Part shown: positions 1-11,300 of the stretch, piece by piece
How positions within the stretch are numbered: the first letter of the stretch is position 1
How the letters are laid out: each line of letters begins with the position of its first letter
Assembly: GCA_030710605.1 (NCBI GenBank)
Contig: CP092880.1
Coordinates: 18,413,791 to 18,477,790, forward strand
Reading direction: 5' to 3'
Source of the DNA: Cordylochernes scorpioides
Lineage: Eukaryota > Arthropoda > Arachnida > Pseudoscorpiones > Chernetidae
Length of the DNA stretch: 64,000 nucleotides
The notes under the pieces: model-generated
Told to the model about the DNA's origin: nothing
Databases searched by the model: none
The model's input: only the letters and a program-made list of their open reading frames with translations
Made by a program: the position numbers and the translations under genes

Positions 1-20
1 TAAAGCTTCAATTTCTTATA

Positions 21-173
21 CAGTTAAACCTGTCTATAGCGCCCTCTCTAAATAGCACCTCCTTCTCTATAGCGCCCGATTTTAAATACGTAGTATGATG
101 AGATTTACATTAAAAGTGACCTGTCCTTTATAGAGAGGTGTCTTCTAGCACAAGTGTCATGGAGGTTCTACTG
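21..173. mobile_element. Chimeric MITE (family A left end, family B right end)
   Basis: It starts TA-CAGTTAAACCTGTCTATAG and ends GGAGGTTCTACTG-TA. The left end is that of the copies at 336 and 28344; the right end is that of the 13735 family. TA on both sides suggests a Tc1/mariner-type target. The mix suggests recombination between two MITE families. Confidence 0.6.
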
Positions 174-335
174 TACTCGACATTTCAGTGACTCACTATC
201 ACTCACCTCAAGGAAATGATCATTTTGAATCCTATTTTCTACTTATTTATAGAATATATATACAGGGCGGCCCATAAGTCCTGAATCCTTCTATTTTTTT
301 ATTCAAAATTAAAAGACAAACTAGAGAATAACATA

Positions 336-514
336 CAGTTAAACCTGTCTATAGCGCCCCCTTTAAATAGCGCCTTCCTCTCTATAGCGCTTGATTTTAA
401 ATACATAGTACGATGCGATTTACATTAAAAGTGACCTGTCTATAGCACCCCCCCTCTCTATAGCACCCTATTTTGGTGAGTCCCAAGAGGGGGCGCTATA
501 GACAGGTTTAACTG
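336..514. mobile_element. MITE family A, complete copy
   Basis: The terminal inverted repeats CAGTTAAACCTGTCTATAGC and their complement lie at each end with TA duplications at 334-335 and 515-516. Repeated CTATAGCGCC blocks occur inside. It has no coding capacity, about 179 bp. Tc1/mariner-mobilised origin is inferred from the TA. Confidence 0.75.
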
Positions 515-738
515 TATATAGAGGGTACATTATCATCTTATAATAAATATTGAATATGTTATTATAGCTACTCTTTGTTCCACTTGTTTGTGTTCCTGGC
601 TTTGTTGAGTCATTCTCTGTTATCTGGGAGTCACTGATAGTTGTTATCATCTTACTGACTTGTTGGTTTAGTTGGTTAACTTTTGTTACTCTTGAATCAT
701 ACACCATGTAGTAGAGCAAAATGACAAACTATTACTCT

Positions 739-897
739 TTTGATAAGGCACAATTTGGATTATAGATTATAAACACAAGGGAATAAGACCAAATCCAAAT
801 AAATAAATAGTGTGTGACATTTCGGTAACAGTGTTGTTACCGACACGTCACACACTATTTATTTATATGGATTTGGTCTTATTCCCTTGTGTTTATT
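739..897. mobile_element. Foldback family FB1, near-perfect palindrome
   Basis: Two arms of about 75 bp are reverse complements with almost no spacer. They contain the FB1 end (ATTATAGATTATAAACACAA), the AATAAATAGTGTGTGAC block and part of the GGTAAC stem. See 42912-43108 for the family description. Confidence 0.7.
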
Positions 898-914
898 ACT
901 CTCTTCTTTCTTTT

Positions 915-1375
915 TGACTGGGTGAAGTAGAATGTGTCTGCCTTTGTCATTAAGACTGAGAGCACCACTCAATGGCAGGCCGAATTAGCTCCAAAAGAAA
1001 TGGCCGCCTCTGACATGAGGAATAGACACCGTGTACAGCCGCTCCTAACATGAAGTACAAACGCTGCTCATCCTGTATCCCTGGATTAGGAGCCCTTACA
1101 GGGTACTATCAGCCGGGCCAGCTGAGCCCAGGTTTTTTAGCGAGCTTGTTACTGCTCCCCCTCCCTCTTTTTCATCCGGGCTTGGGACCGTCAAAGGCGG
1201 AGTTTTCCCACTATGTACTAAGTGTCAACCTGGACCCCAAAGCACATTATTGACTGTATTGACTCACCATTGATGAGCTCTACTCTTCCTCGGCAGACAC
1301 CATCAAAAGTCTCAAGCTTTACAAACTTGATACCTTAATATGATTGAGTGGAGATAAGAATGAAGAAGAAGAAGA
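915..1375 (-). repeat. Dispersed repeat R-A joined to a LINE 3' tail
   Basis: The block with GGAGCCCTTACAGGGTACTA and TTTTTCATCCGGGCTTGGGA recurs at 18990-19275, 21390-21685, 32145-32440 and 45190-45515. Several copies end with the CTTCTTTCTTATCTCCACTC tail of the LINE family at 3300-4382, so it may be an internally deleted or non-autonomous relative read on the minus strand. The open frame on + ([15 protein letters not shown]) recurs in copies but no protein family is recognised. Confidence 0.5.
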
Positions 1376-1389
1376 CTCATTAATGTTTA

Positions 1390-1706
1390 TGCTTTTTTTT
1401 TTGCTTATCCCTAGTACACATGGTACAGGCCATGATAATCATGGTGGGTAGAAGTAGGTGACTGCTTTTACTGTAAGTACACCGCATTTCTACACACGTG
1501 AAAAGCAGTTCGAATTTGCACTTACAAATATTCCATCGTTTGGTTACTTGCACTTGCTGGTGGGGTTGGACTTTTGCAAGAATCAGGGGCCATTGGAGCA
1601 TTTTTTTTTTAATCAGGAAAAAGTGCCCAATGCGGGGATCAAACCCAGGTTGTAGCGGTTGAAAACCAACAGTTTGGACCATCCTTCCACCGACCCCCCA
1701 ATGTTT
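1390..1706 (-). mobile_element. tRNA-derived SINE
   Basis: Minus-strand copy: oligo-T at 1390, then TTATCCCTAGTACACATGG, ending at CCTTCCACCGACCCCCC. See 33690-34000 for the family. Confidence 0.8.
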
Positions 1707-1854
1707 ATGTATTTTGTACATGTGGTGGTGGTGGTGATAACCATGGTTAAACCAATTCCTGAAGTCCTCTCCAATTTTGCGATGGTGGTTATCGGCCTGG
1801 AAAATAGGTCCTCTATTGTCAGTTCTGAACATGGCAAGATATGTGTAGTTGAGT

Positions 1855-2083
1855 ATAAACACAAGGTAATAAGACCAAATCCAAATAAATAAATAGTGTG
1901 TGACGTTTCGATAACAGTGTTGTTACCATCTTCAGACAAAAGTACTGAACTGACTGTCATTCAGTAATTTTGTCTGAAGATGGTAACAACGCTGTTACTG
2001 AAACATCACACACTATTTATTTGGATTTGGTCTTATTACCTTGTGTTTATAATCTATAATCCAAATTGTGCCTTATCGTAGTT
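1855..2083. mobile_element. Foldback family FB1
   Basis: The left arm begins with AAACACAAGGTAATAAGACC. The right arm is its complement and continues to CAAATTGTGCCTTATC. The spacer around 1950 is short. It ends 20 bp before exon 1. Confidence 0.75.
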
Positions 2084-2102
2084 GAGTATTGTGATGGCGC
2101 AG

Positions 2103-2312
2103 GATGCCCATCATGCTCCGTGCCCAGAACTGCCACCTGTACGGCAAGTCCAGAGAGGAGATGATCCAGATGAAAGAATGCCCCCTGGACCCCGGTGGCT
2201 ACTTCATCATCAATGGTACAGAGAAGGTCATCTTGATGCAGGAGCAGCTGGCCAAGAACAGGTTCATCATTGAGGAAGATGCCAAGAATGCCATTGCCTG
2301 CCACGTCACCAG
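2103..2312 (+). CDS. POLR3B: POLR3B exon 1 of window
   Basis: The acceptor is ATGGCGCAG and the donor AG|GTGAGA. The exon enters with one base finishing a split codon, then reads [16 protein letters not shown] to NAIACHVT, and leaves two bases (AG). This is the region around [18 protein letters not shown], one of the best conserved stretches of second-largest polymerase subunits. The split Ser codon is completed by the C at 10960. Confidence 0.95.
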
Positions 2313-5300
2313 GTGAGATCTCCCCATACCTCTCCACATGGAACACTTTTTGGTCGTTATGTTTAGGATATTTCCAGAGATTTTCCTATAGAGTAATTAA
2401 TTAAAATTATGAATATATTTTTTTGGGGGTCAGTGGAAGGGTGATCTAAACTGCTGGTTTTGGACCGCTACTACTTGGGATCAAATCCCGCTTTGAGCAC
2501 TTTTTTCTAATAAAAAAAAAAAAATTCCAATAGCCTCCGATTCTTGCAAAAAATCAACCTCACCAGTGAGTGCAAGTAACCAAATGGGGCTCTAGCACAT
2601 TTGTAAGTGCAAAAGTCGAACTGCCTTTCACATGTGTAGACATATGGTGCACTTACAGTAAAAGCAGTTGCCAACTTCTACCCACCATGATTATCATGGC
2701 TTATATCACGTGTAATAGGGATAATAAAAAAAAACCCTATTTTTTAACACTTTTTATATATTCTAAAATATATATATAATTAAAACCTATTTCAACATCC
2801 CCCTTATCCTGAAATTAATAAAAATTTAAAGGAAGAGAGAGAGAGAGGGTATGGCTCATCAGTGTTGAACCCTTTCACCATTTTAATCTCCAGACTGCTT
2901 CACTATTGTATTGGACTGAGTTTCTTATATACCGTGTACTTGCTATTGAATACAGTAAATTGGTGTTTGGAACAAACTTCTAGGATTGTAGAAATGTAAT
3001 CTAAATTAAAGTGATAGGCTCGATGCATTATTCATTTAATTTCAATATACATTTCTACAGTTCTAGAAGCATATGTCATAGTATAAAAGGATGAATATTT
3101 CAATCTCACACAAAGGAAATTTATCCTGGTAGATTCATAGAATCCCAAATTTTTTAACAAAGACTGGCCCACTTTAGACACATAATGAGAGCAAATGGGT
3201 TAGAAAAGAAGTTGATGCTGGGAAAAATTAAGAGGAAAAAGGAAAAAAAAAAGGTGTGCAATGAACTGGCTACAAGGAATCTAAAAAGCTACAGGAAAAT
3301 TATAAGATGAAGTGTGAGTCTTCTTCTTCTTCTTTCTTATCTCCACTCAATCTTCTTCTTATCTCCACACAGCTCGAGGAGCATGAACTCATGGAATTCG
3401 TGTAATCTTTACACAAGGGGATAAGAAACAACAACAACAACAACAAGGTATCAAGCTTGTAGAGTTTGTTGATGGTGTCTGCTGGGGACGAGTAGAGCTC
3501 ATCAATGGATGAGTCAATACAGTCAATAATGTGTTTGCCAGTAGTCTTCTTCTTTCTTATCTCCACTCAATCATATTAGGGTATCAAGCTTGTAGAGTTT
3601 GTTGATGGTGTCTGCTGGGGACGAGTAGAGCTCTTCAATGGATGAGTCAATACAGTCAATAATGTGTTTGCCAGTAGTCTTCTTCTTTCTTATCTCCACT
3701 CAATCATATTAGGGTATCAAGCTTGTAGAGTTTGTTGATGGTGTCTGCTGGGGACGAGTAGAGCTCTTCAATGGATGAGTCAATACAGTCAATAATGTGT
3801 TTGCCAGTAGTCTTCTTCTTTCTTATCTCCACTCAATCATATTAGGGTATCAAGCTTGTAGAGTTTGTTGATGGTGTCTGCTGGGGACGAGTAGAGCTCT
3901 TCAATGGATGAGTCAATACAGTCAATAATGTGTTTGCCAGTAGTCTTCTTCTTTCTTATCTCCACTCAATCATATTAGGGTATCAAGCTTGTAGAGTTTG
4001 TTGATGGTGTCTGCTGGGGACGAGTAGAGCTCTTCAATGGATGAGTCAATACAGTCAATAATGTGTTTGCCAGTAGTCTTCTTCTTTCTTATCTCCACTC
4101 AATCATATTAAGGTATCAAGCTTGTAGAGTTTGTTGATGGTGTCTGCTGGGGACGAGTAGAGCTCTTCAATGGATGAGTCAATACAGTCAATAATGTGTT
4201 TGCCAGTAGTCTTCTTCTTTCTTATCTCCACTCAATCATATTAGGGTATCAAGCTTGTAGAGTTTGTTGATGGTGTCTGCTGGGGACGAGTAGAGCTCTT
4301 CAATGGATGAGTCAATACAGTCAATAATGTGTTTGCCAGTAGTCTTCTTCTTTCTTATCTCCACTCAATCATATTAGGGTATTGTTGGATCCTATAGTTA
4401 ATAATTTCCTTAAATTCAATTTTATATATGAAAATTAAGTAAAAATATTCTAAATTCAATTGTACAATATAAATCTTTAATATGTAAATTTTAAAGCAAT
4501 CAACATGTATGTAAATTTACAGTTTGGTTAATTAATTAATAGCTTTTTTGTTTTCTCTCTCTCTCTACCACTAGTATCAAAATCTAAGTAAAATTCATGT
4601 AACCTAAAATCATGTGGTAGCTACTCATAACTCTAAAACCCAAAGAAAATAAAACAATTAAAGACAAGTGGCAAAGTGCTTCTTAGTATCTTTTACTGAA
4701 CATTCATGCCACGAACAGTATGGTCCCTCGAGCCGGATACTTTAAAAAATTAAGGTAAGCCATTTGAAAACTTAAAATTCTTAAAATAAAGTCATGCCCA
4801 AATCTGAAGTTAAAATTCGGCACAAATTCAACTTTATTATTCAGGAAATAAAGGATCTGGAATCAAAGAATAAAGCTATTGTAGAATCCAAAAACATACA
4901 TAGATTAAAGCTATTCCAACAAAAGTTAATGAAAGTGAAATTAGCCTAAATCAAGTTATCAACACATTATTAGAATCAGAGTTAGATGATAAACAATATG
5001 ACGATTATTCAAAAGCCAAAGAGGATATTTTTAATATGTTGGTGTCTATTGAGGAAGCTTTATCTTTGATTGAAACCAAAGAAAATATTCATAGTGATAA
5101 ACAACTGCCCGAATCCAATGTTAATTTACCTAAGATAAATTTACCCATTTTCAATGGTGATTCAGCCAATTGGCTTAGTTTTAGAGAAATATTTAACTCC
5201 ACCATTAATTCAAATCAAACACTAACGGAAATACAAAAATTTCAATATCTAAATGCATCTGTTAAGGGTCCTGCGGAAAAGTTGATTCGGGGTTTTCCCA

Positions 5301-8300
5301 TTTCTGACAAAAACTACCAGCAAGCATGGGATACCTTATGCAATAGATTTAATAACAGAAGAGAATTGGCTTTTTCACAAATCAACAAAATATTCTCCAT
5401 AAGGCCATTAAAATCTATTTCGGCTGGTTCTCTCTATGAAATCCTTGATGTTTGCAATGAAGGCATTAGAAATCTCTCAGTGCTAGGACTTGAGAAAAAC
5501 ACATTAACAGATCTAATCCTGATCAATTTTTTTGAAAAAAGAATCGGTGAAGCCCTCAGGAAAGAATGGGAATTAACCCTTCAAAATGAAGAATATCCAA
5601 CATTTGAAAACTTTGTGAATTTTTTAGAAAAACATGCTAGAAGCCTGCAAGGTATGAGAATTCCTTTGTTCCAGGAACAAAAAACCTCTAGCAAAAATAT
5701 GATGGCTCACGGCCTTTATGTCAACAAAGGTCAAAATTGTATTTTATGTCATCAAATTCATAAACTAAATGACTGCCAGAGATTCATAAATCTTCCCTTG
5801 CCTAAAAAATGGGAATTAGTTAAAAAACATAGACTTTGTCAAAATTGCCTTAGAGCAAATCATGAGATATCCAAATGTCTCATCACATCAAGATGTAAAA
5901 ACTGCAAGCAGAACCATCATACTCTTCTGCATCAATACAACTCTGAACCATCCATTTCACAACCAACAACCTCTCAAGAGATGTTGATTTCAACAAATAC
6001 CATCTGTAATGCGATGCCTTTGGAAACGGAAACAAATATTCTACTGTCAACAGCCCTTATTAAAGTCAAGGCGAAGGATGGCTCATTTGTGCTATGTAGA
6101 GCATTAGTGGACAATGGGTCCCAAATAAGCCTAATTTCAGAACAATGTTGCCACAAGTTGGGACTTGAAAAAAGGAAAAATTCTTATACACTAAAAGGTG
6201 TAGGTGACATTGTTGTCAACAGGACAACATCGCAGGTTGAAATAGAGTTCACCCCACATCATAATGATCAATTATTTTCTGCCAGAGCATTTGTGGTTGG
6301 GAGGGTAACTGCAGACCTTCCAAACTTCCAAATTCAGTCAGCAGACTTTCCTCATTTAGAAAATTTGCTCTTGGCAGACCCAGAATTCTATGTCACCAAG
6401 CCCATAGACCTAATTTTGGGTGCAGATACCTTTGTAGAATTCATTATAGGTCATAAAACAGATTTAAAGCACCATCCGATAGCACTTAATACCAAGTTAG
6501 GTTGGCTTGTTTCTGGGAGAATCCATTCAACTATTAAGTCGAATACTTCGGTAATCAATCACTGTACCACTGAACTTGATTCCAGCATAAGAAAATTCTG
6601 GAAACTTGAAGATGTCCCAATTTCTAAGGCCCAGTTGGGTATAAAGAATGCCCCATCTCCAAGTCTACAAGAGTCCATTCAGAACTCTCCAAGTCTAAAG
6701 GAGTTCACTCAGAACTCTCCAAGTCTACAAGAGTCCATTCAGAACTCTCCAAGTCTAAAGGAGTTCACTCAGAACTTTCCAAGTCTGCCGGGGTCCATTC
6801 AGACCTCTCCAAGTCTACCAGACTCTGTTCAAGGGTCACCGTCTCTAACTTTGAGCCTACAGAGCTCCAAACACAACTCTCCAACCCCCTTACAAGTATC
6901 AGTTCACAGCCTGAAAGAGGCCATGTCCCCTTTGGTCGAAATGCCATCAAGCCCTGGGTGCTCCAAGCAGATTCCAATTCCTATAGAAGAAGACTCTATA
7001 GAGAGCCAGAACCGAGTTGATAATCTGCCATCCTACCCGATGAGCCCAGAGCAGAGTTACACTCTCTCATCGGCTTCTGTTGAAGATTTCAAGACCCAAA
7101 GTGGGCCCAAGTCCCCTACATCTCCCACCAGAGGTTCAGAGAGTTGCCGATGTTCTGGGGATTATACAGAGCCCCATATGTCTCAGAACTCCAATTTTTC
7201 ATGCTCCTCTATAGAAGAATCTGAAGATAATTCAAGTAAATCTGAAGAAAATCTAAGTAGATCCGAAGATAATTCAAGTAAATCTGAAGAAATTCCAAGT
7301 AAATCTAAAAAGTCACGTATCTCTAAGTTAACTCCACAAATTACTACTAAACAAAACCAATTACTTCCTTCTGAATCAAGTCAACCATCCACTCCAGAAC
7401 AACCTCTCGCTTCTCAGTCAAGTGAACCACTCTCATCTAAGAAAGAAACTTCGATTATTCCTAAGATAAAGCCACCACCCTATTATAGGCTAAAACGTCA
7501 ACTTCCTGCTGAGAAAACTTCATGGGATGAACCAATTGAATCAGATATAAAGTCAAATTGGAATAAATTCCAAACTCAACTATTGTGCCTAAAGGAAATC
7601 AAAATACCAAGATACCTGAACAGCTCATCTTCTGAAATAGAAGAATTACAACTACATGGATTTTGTGATGCATCCCTTATTGCTTATTCAGCAGTTTTTT
7701 ACTTGAAAACTAGATTCAAAATTCAAAAGATCAAAATCAATCTGATAACCTCAAAAACTAAGGTTGCACCATTAAAGACCATTACAATTCCAAGACTTGA
7801 ACTAAGTGCAGCATTGCTTTTGGCTCAACTGAATCAAGTCATTCTTGAATCATTTCCTTTTCAACCTGACAAAACCTTTTTATGGACTGATTCACAAATC
7901 TGCATAGATTGGATAAGATCAGATGCCAGCAGATGGAAAGCCTTTGTTTCGAACAGAGTGTCGTCAATTCAAAATTTGACTCAAATCACTGATTGGTTCC
8001 ATGTATCCAGTCAAGATAATCCAGCTGATTGCGCATCAAGAGGAATCATGCCTCAAGACTTGGTCAATCATAGAATTTGGTGGCGGGGTCCTATTTGGCT
8101 TCAAGAAAATAATGCTCGATATATTCCTTCTTCACCAACCCAAGTAAATCTCAATATCATTCAAGAAGAAGTCAGTGAGGGTCAAGTGTTGGATAAAACA
8201 ACCTTAATTCAAAATTCAGAAACTATGTTAAATCTAGAATTCATTGTAAGGTATTCCACAATGACCAAATTGATCCGAATCACAGCTTGGTGTTGGAGAT

Positions 8301-11300
8301 TCTACTACAATTGCCTCCTCTTTGATCCAATTCGTCAGAAAGGACCTTTGACAACAAGAGAATTAACAAAGGCAATTCAAGTCTTAGTCAAATCAATCCA
8401 GCAAGTTGAATTCTGCACGGAAATAAAATTACTGAAGTCAAACAAGCAACTACCTCTGTCCAACAAGCTAACTTCTCTAAATCCCTTTTTAGACACTCAA
8501 GGACTTCTAAGAGTTGGAGGTAGACTCAAGTATTCCTATTTAAATGAAAATCAAAACTTCCCTCTCTTACAACCGAAACCCCCATGCCAGGAATCACTTA
8601 TCAAAAGGCTCTTAACTGAGAATGCCGACATTCCTGAGGCTATTGATGAGAATCAAGAAGATTCTTCAATTTTAGAAACCACTTTTGTCATTGAAGACGA
8701 AGAGTCTAACAAAGATATCGGGACTCCAAAGATTGAAATCTCCGAAGTTTCGGTTATTGATAAATCGGAAGGCAAATATTCGAAAGAACCAGTGGTCAGT
8801 GTAGAAGCTCTGGATAAGAAAGAACTGTGCCATGATGACTCAGCTCACCTCAATGTAGTTGAAGCTGATCTTAATCGACCTAAAGAGGCTACCAGTGGCA
8901 TAATCAATGTTTATACAGAAGCTAATGAATCGTCAAGCAAAGAGAAAGTTGTACCTGTTGAAATTGTGGATACATCAACAAAGGATTATCTACAGAGCGG
9001 TGAAAAGGCAAAATTATCCCGCTGGAAGCCCATCGATTCTCTATGCTTAGAAGACGTCAAGGAATCTGAAGACTACGATGAAAAGTACAGTTCATCGGCA
9101 TATATAGAATGGCCAGAAATCTTGAAGAAAGAAGTCTTAAGACCCGAAGCTTTAGAAAAGGCAGTCAATCTGGAAGATTTTGAGAAGGCAGCAGTAAGTC
9201 GACAACTCTCTAAAGAACATTTAGAGGAATCGACCGAACAAGGCTCATGCATAAAGGCTGAATCAAAACCTTGGGAAGATCCTATTGAATCCGACTTAGC
9301 AGCCGCAGAGTCTGATAATCCAGCAGTTCCCGAAAGAGAACTGGCCAACGAATCTGAAAATCTCATCCAAGATTCACCTCAATCGGATACTCAAAGATGG
9401 AAGCTGATTCCATTACCTTTCAAACAATGAGAATTGTAATCTTAGCTACATAGTCGGAATCAATTAGTCCAGCATCTATACTATTGGAACTCTTTTTTTT
9501 TATTTTTATTTATTTTTTATTTTCTGGTCATCTCTTCCCAGCCGGGGGAGTATGTTGGATCCTATAGTTAATAATTTCCTTAAATTCAATTTTATATATG
9601 AAAATTAAGTCAAAATATTCTAAATTCAATTGTACAATATAAATCTTTAATATGTAAATTTTAAAGCAATCAACATGTATGTAAATTTACAGTTTGGTTA
9701 ATTAATTAATAGCTTTTTTGTTTTCTCTCTCTCTCTACCACTAGTATCAAAATCTAAGTAAAATTCATGTAACCTAAAATCATGTGGTAGCTACTCATAA
9801 CTCTAAAACCCAAAGAAAATAAAACACTTAAAGACAAGTGGCAAAGTGCTTCTTAGTATCTTTTACTGAACATTCATGCCACGAACAGGTATCAAGCTTG
9901 TAGAGCATGTTGATGGTGTCTGAGAATTGCACTTAGTACATAGTAGTTAAACCATGCATCCATTCTGGAAAGTCATTGTCTGTAGATGACCAGACTTAAG
10001 TCTGGAAATGAAAGACTTGAAGTGTGAGTCATGGTCACTAATAGATCAAATTAAAGAATATTTGTCCATATAGTTACCAAAAGTCGAACTCAACTTGATG
10101 GACACTAGCAACAAAGTAATCATTCTATAATTGTTTAAAGGACAGAAAGATCTTGGTTTTAAAACAAGGTAATAAGACCAAATCCAAAAAATAAATAGTG
10201 TGTGACGTTTCTGTAACAAAGTTGTTGTTTCTTCTTGTGTAAAGATTACACAAATTCAATGAGTTCATGCTCCTTGAGCTGTTTTATGATAAGCAACAGC
10301 CTCTCCCAAAGGTCCTGTTGAGTGCATCTAATGCAAGTCAAGATGTGTTCTGGAGCTGCAGATGCCAAGCTACATTTTGGGCAAGTGGGGTAGATTTTGT
10401 TATTATTTTTTTTTAATCTTCAATGGTTTGAGATGGCCTTCTGTAACAACATTGTTACCATCATCAAACAAAAGTACTGAATCTTGTTCAATCTTGATCT
10501 TTTTTTTTGCTTATCCCTAGTATATGTGGTACAGGCCATGATAATCATGGTAGATAAAAGAAGGCAACTGCTTTACTGTAAGTGCACCACATATCTACAC
10601 ATGTGAAAAGCAGTTTGACTTTGTACTTACAAATGTGCCATAGCCCCGTTTGTTTACTTGCTCTCGCTGGTGGGGTTGGACTTTTGCAAGAATTTGAGGC
10701 GATTGGAACATTATTATTTTTTAATCAGAAAAAAGTGCCCAATGCGAGAATCAAACCTGGGTCGTAGCGATTGAAAACCAACGTTTTGACCATCCTTCCA
10801 CCGACCCCCCCTCTTGGTCTTGAATGTGATTTGTTACTAAATTACACAAAAATTGACTGTAATTTTGATATTGAAATAAACACACAGAAACAAAGATGCA
10901 TAACGCTATCCCCAACAATCTCTTTGTGTGTGTTTGAAGCTGAGGTGTGGTGTGTGCAGCTCCACCCACGACCGGAAGACCAGAACCAGCATTGTGATGA
11001 AACATGGAGGTTTCTTCCTCAAACACAACAGCTTCACTGATGTGAGTTGGGCAGTCAACAACTTCCAATATAACTGGTGTACCAGGTGGCAGAGTGAGCT
11101 ACAGATAGACCTTTGGCATTCCCAAACCACAACAATATATTTATACAGTACAACCTCCATGAGAGGACACCTCTCTATACACCTATCCCCCGATTTACAC
11201 GGTACTTGTTTTACACGTTTTCGTTTTTACACGGTTTTCCAAATAAGTTTTTTTTAATGTTTTTATCGCACTATACTAAAATGCGATATTCTACTCTATA

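Larger units (their letters stand above)
1..2102. other. Intron of POLR3B upstream of exon 1, repeat-filled
   Basis: No coding exon is seen. From left to right it holds two short TA-flanked MITEs (21-173, 336-514), a palindromic foldback (739-897), a dispersed repeat ending in a LINE 3' tail (915-1375), a minus-strand SINE (1390-1706) and a second foldback (1855-2083). Short open frames here do not match known proteins. Confidence 0.7.
4383..9887 (+). mobile_element. BEL/Pao-derived LTR element, recent, lacking reverse transcriptase and integrase
   Basis: Both 335-bp LTRs (TGTTGGATCC...CACGAACA) are complete and differ by only about two bases. A 5-bp duplication GGTAT lies at 4378-4382 and 9888-9892. 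A primer-binding site (TGGTCCCTCGAGCCGG, 4721-4736) of the BEL type and a purine tract (CCGGGGGAGTA) before the 3' LTR are present. The single long frame keeps BEL-type Gag, zinc knuckles, aspartic protease and RNase H, but reverse transcriptase and integrase are replaced by other sequence. It is therefore probably mobilised by a full-length relative. BEL affinity is family knowledge; the replacement is read directly. Confidence 0.88.

Noticed and set aside
1458-1892. Short frames overlapping the SINE and foldback near 1.4-1.9 kb
   Set aside because: They cross SINE and FB1 boundaries and recur with every SINE copy, so they are not genes.
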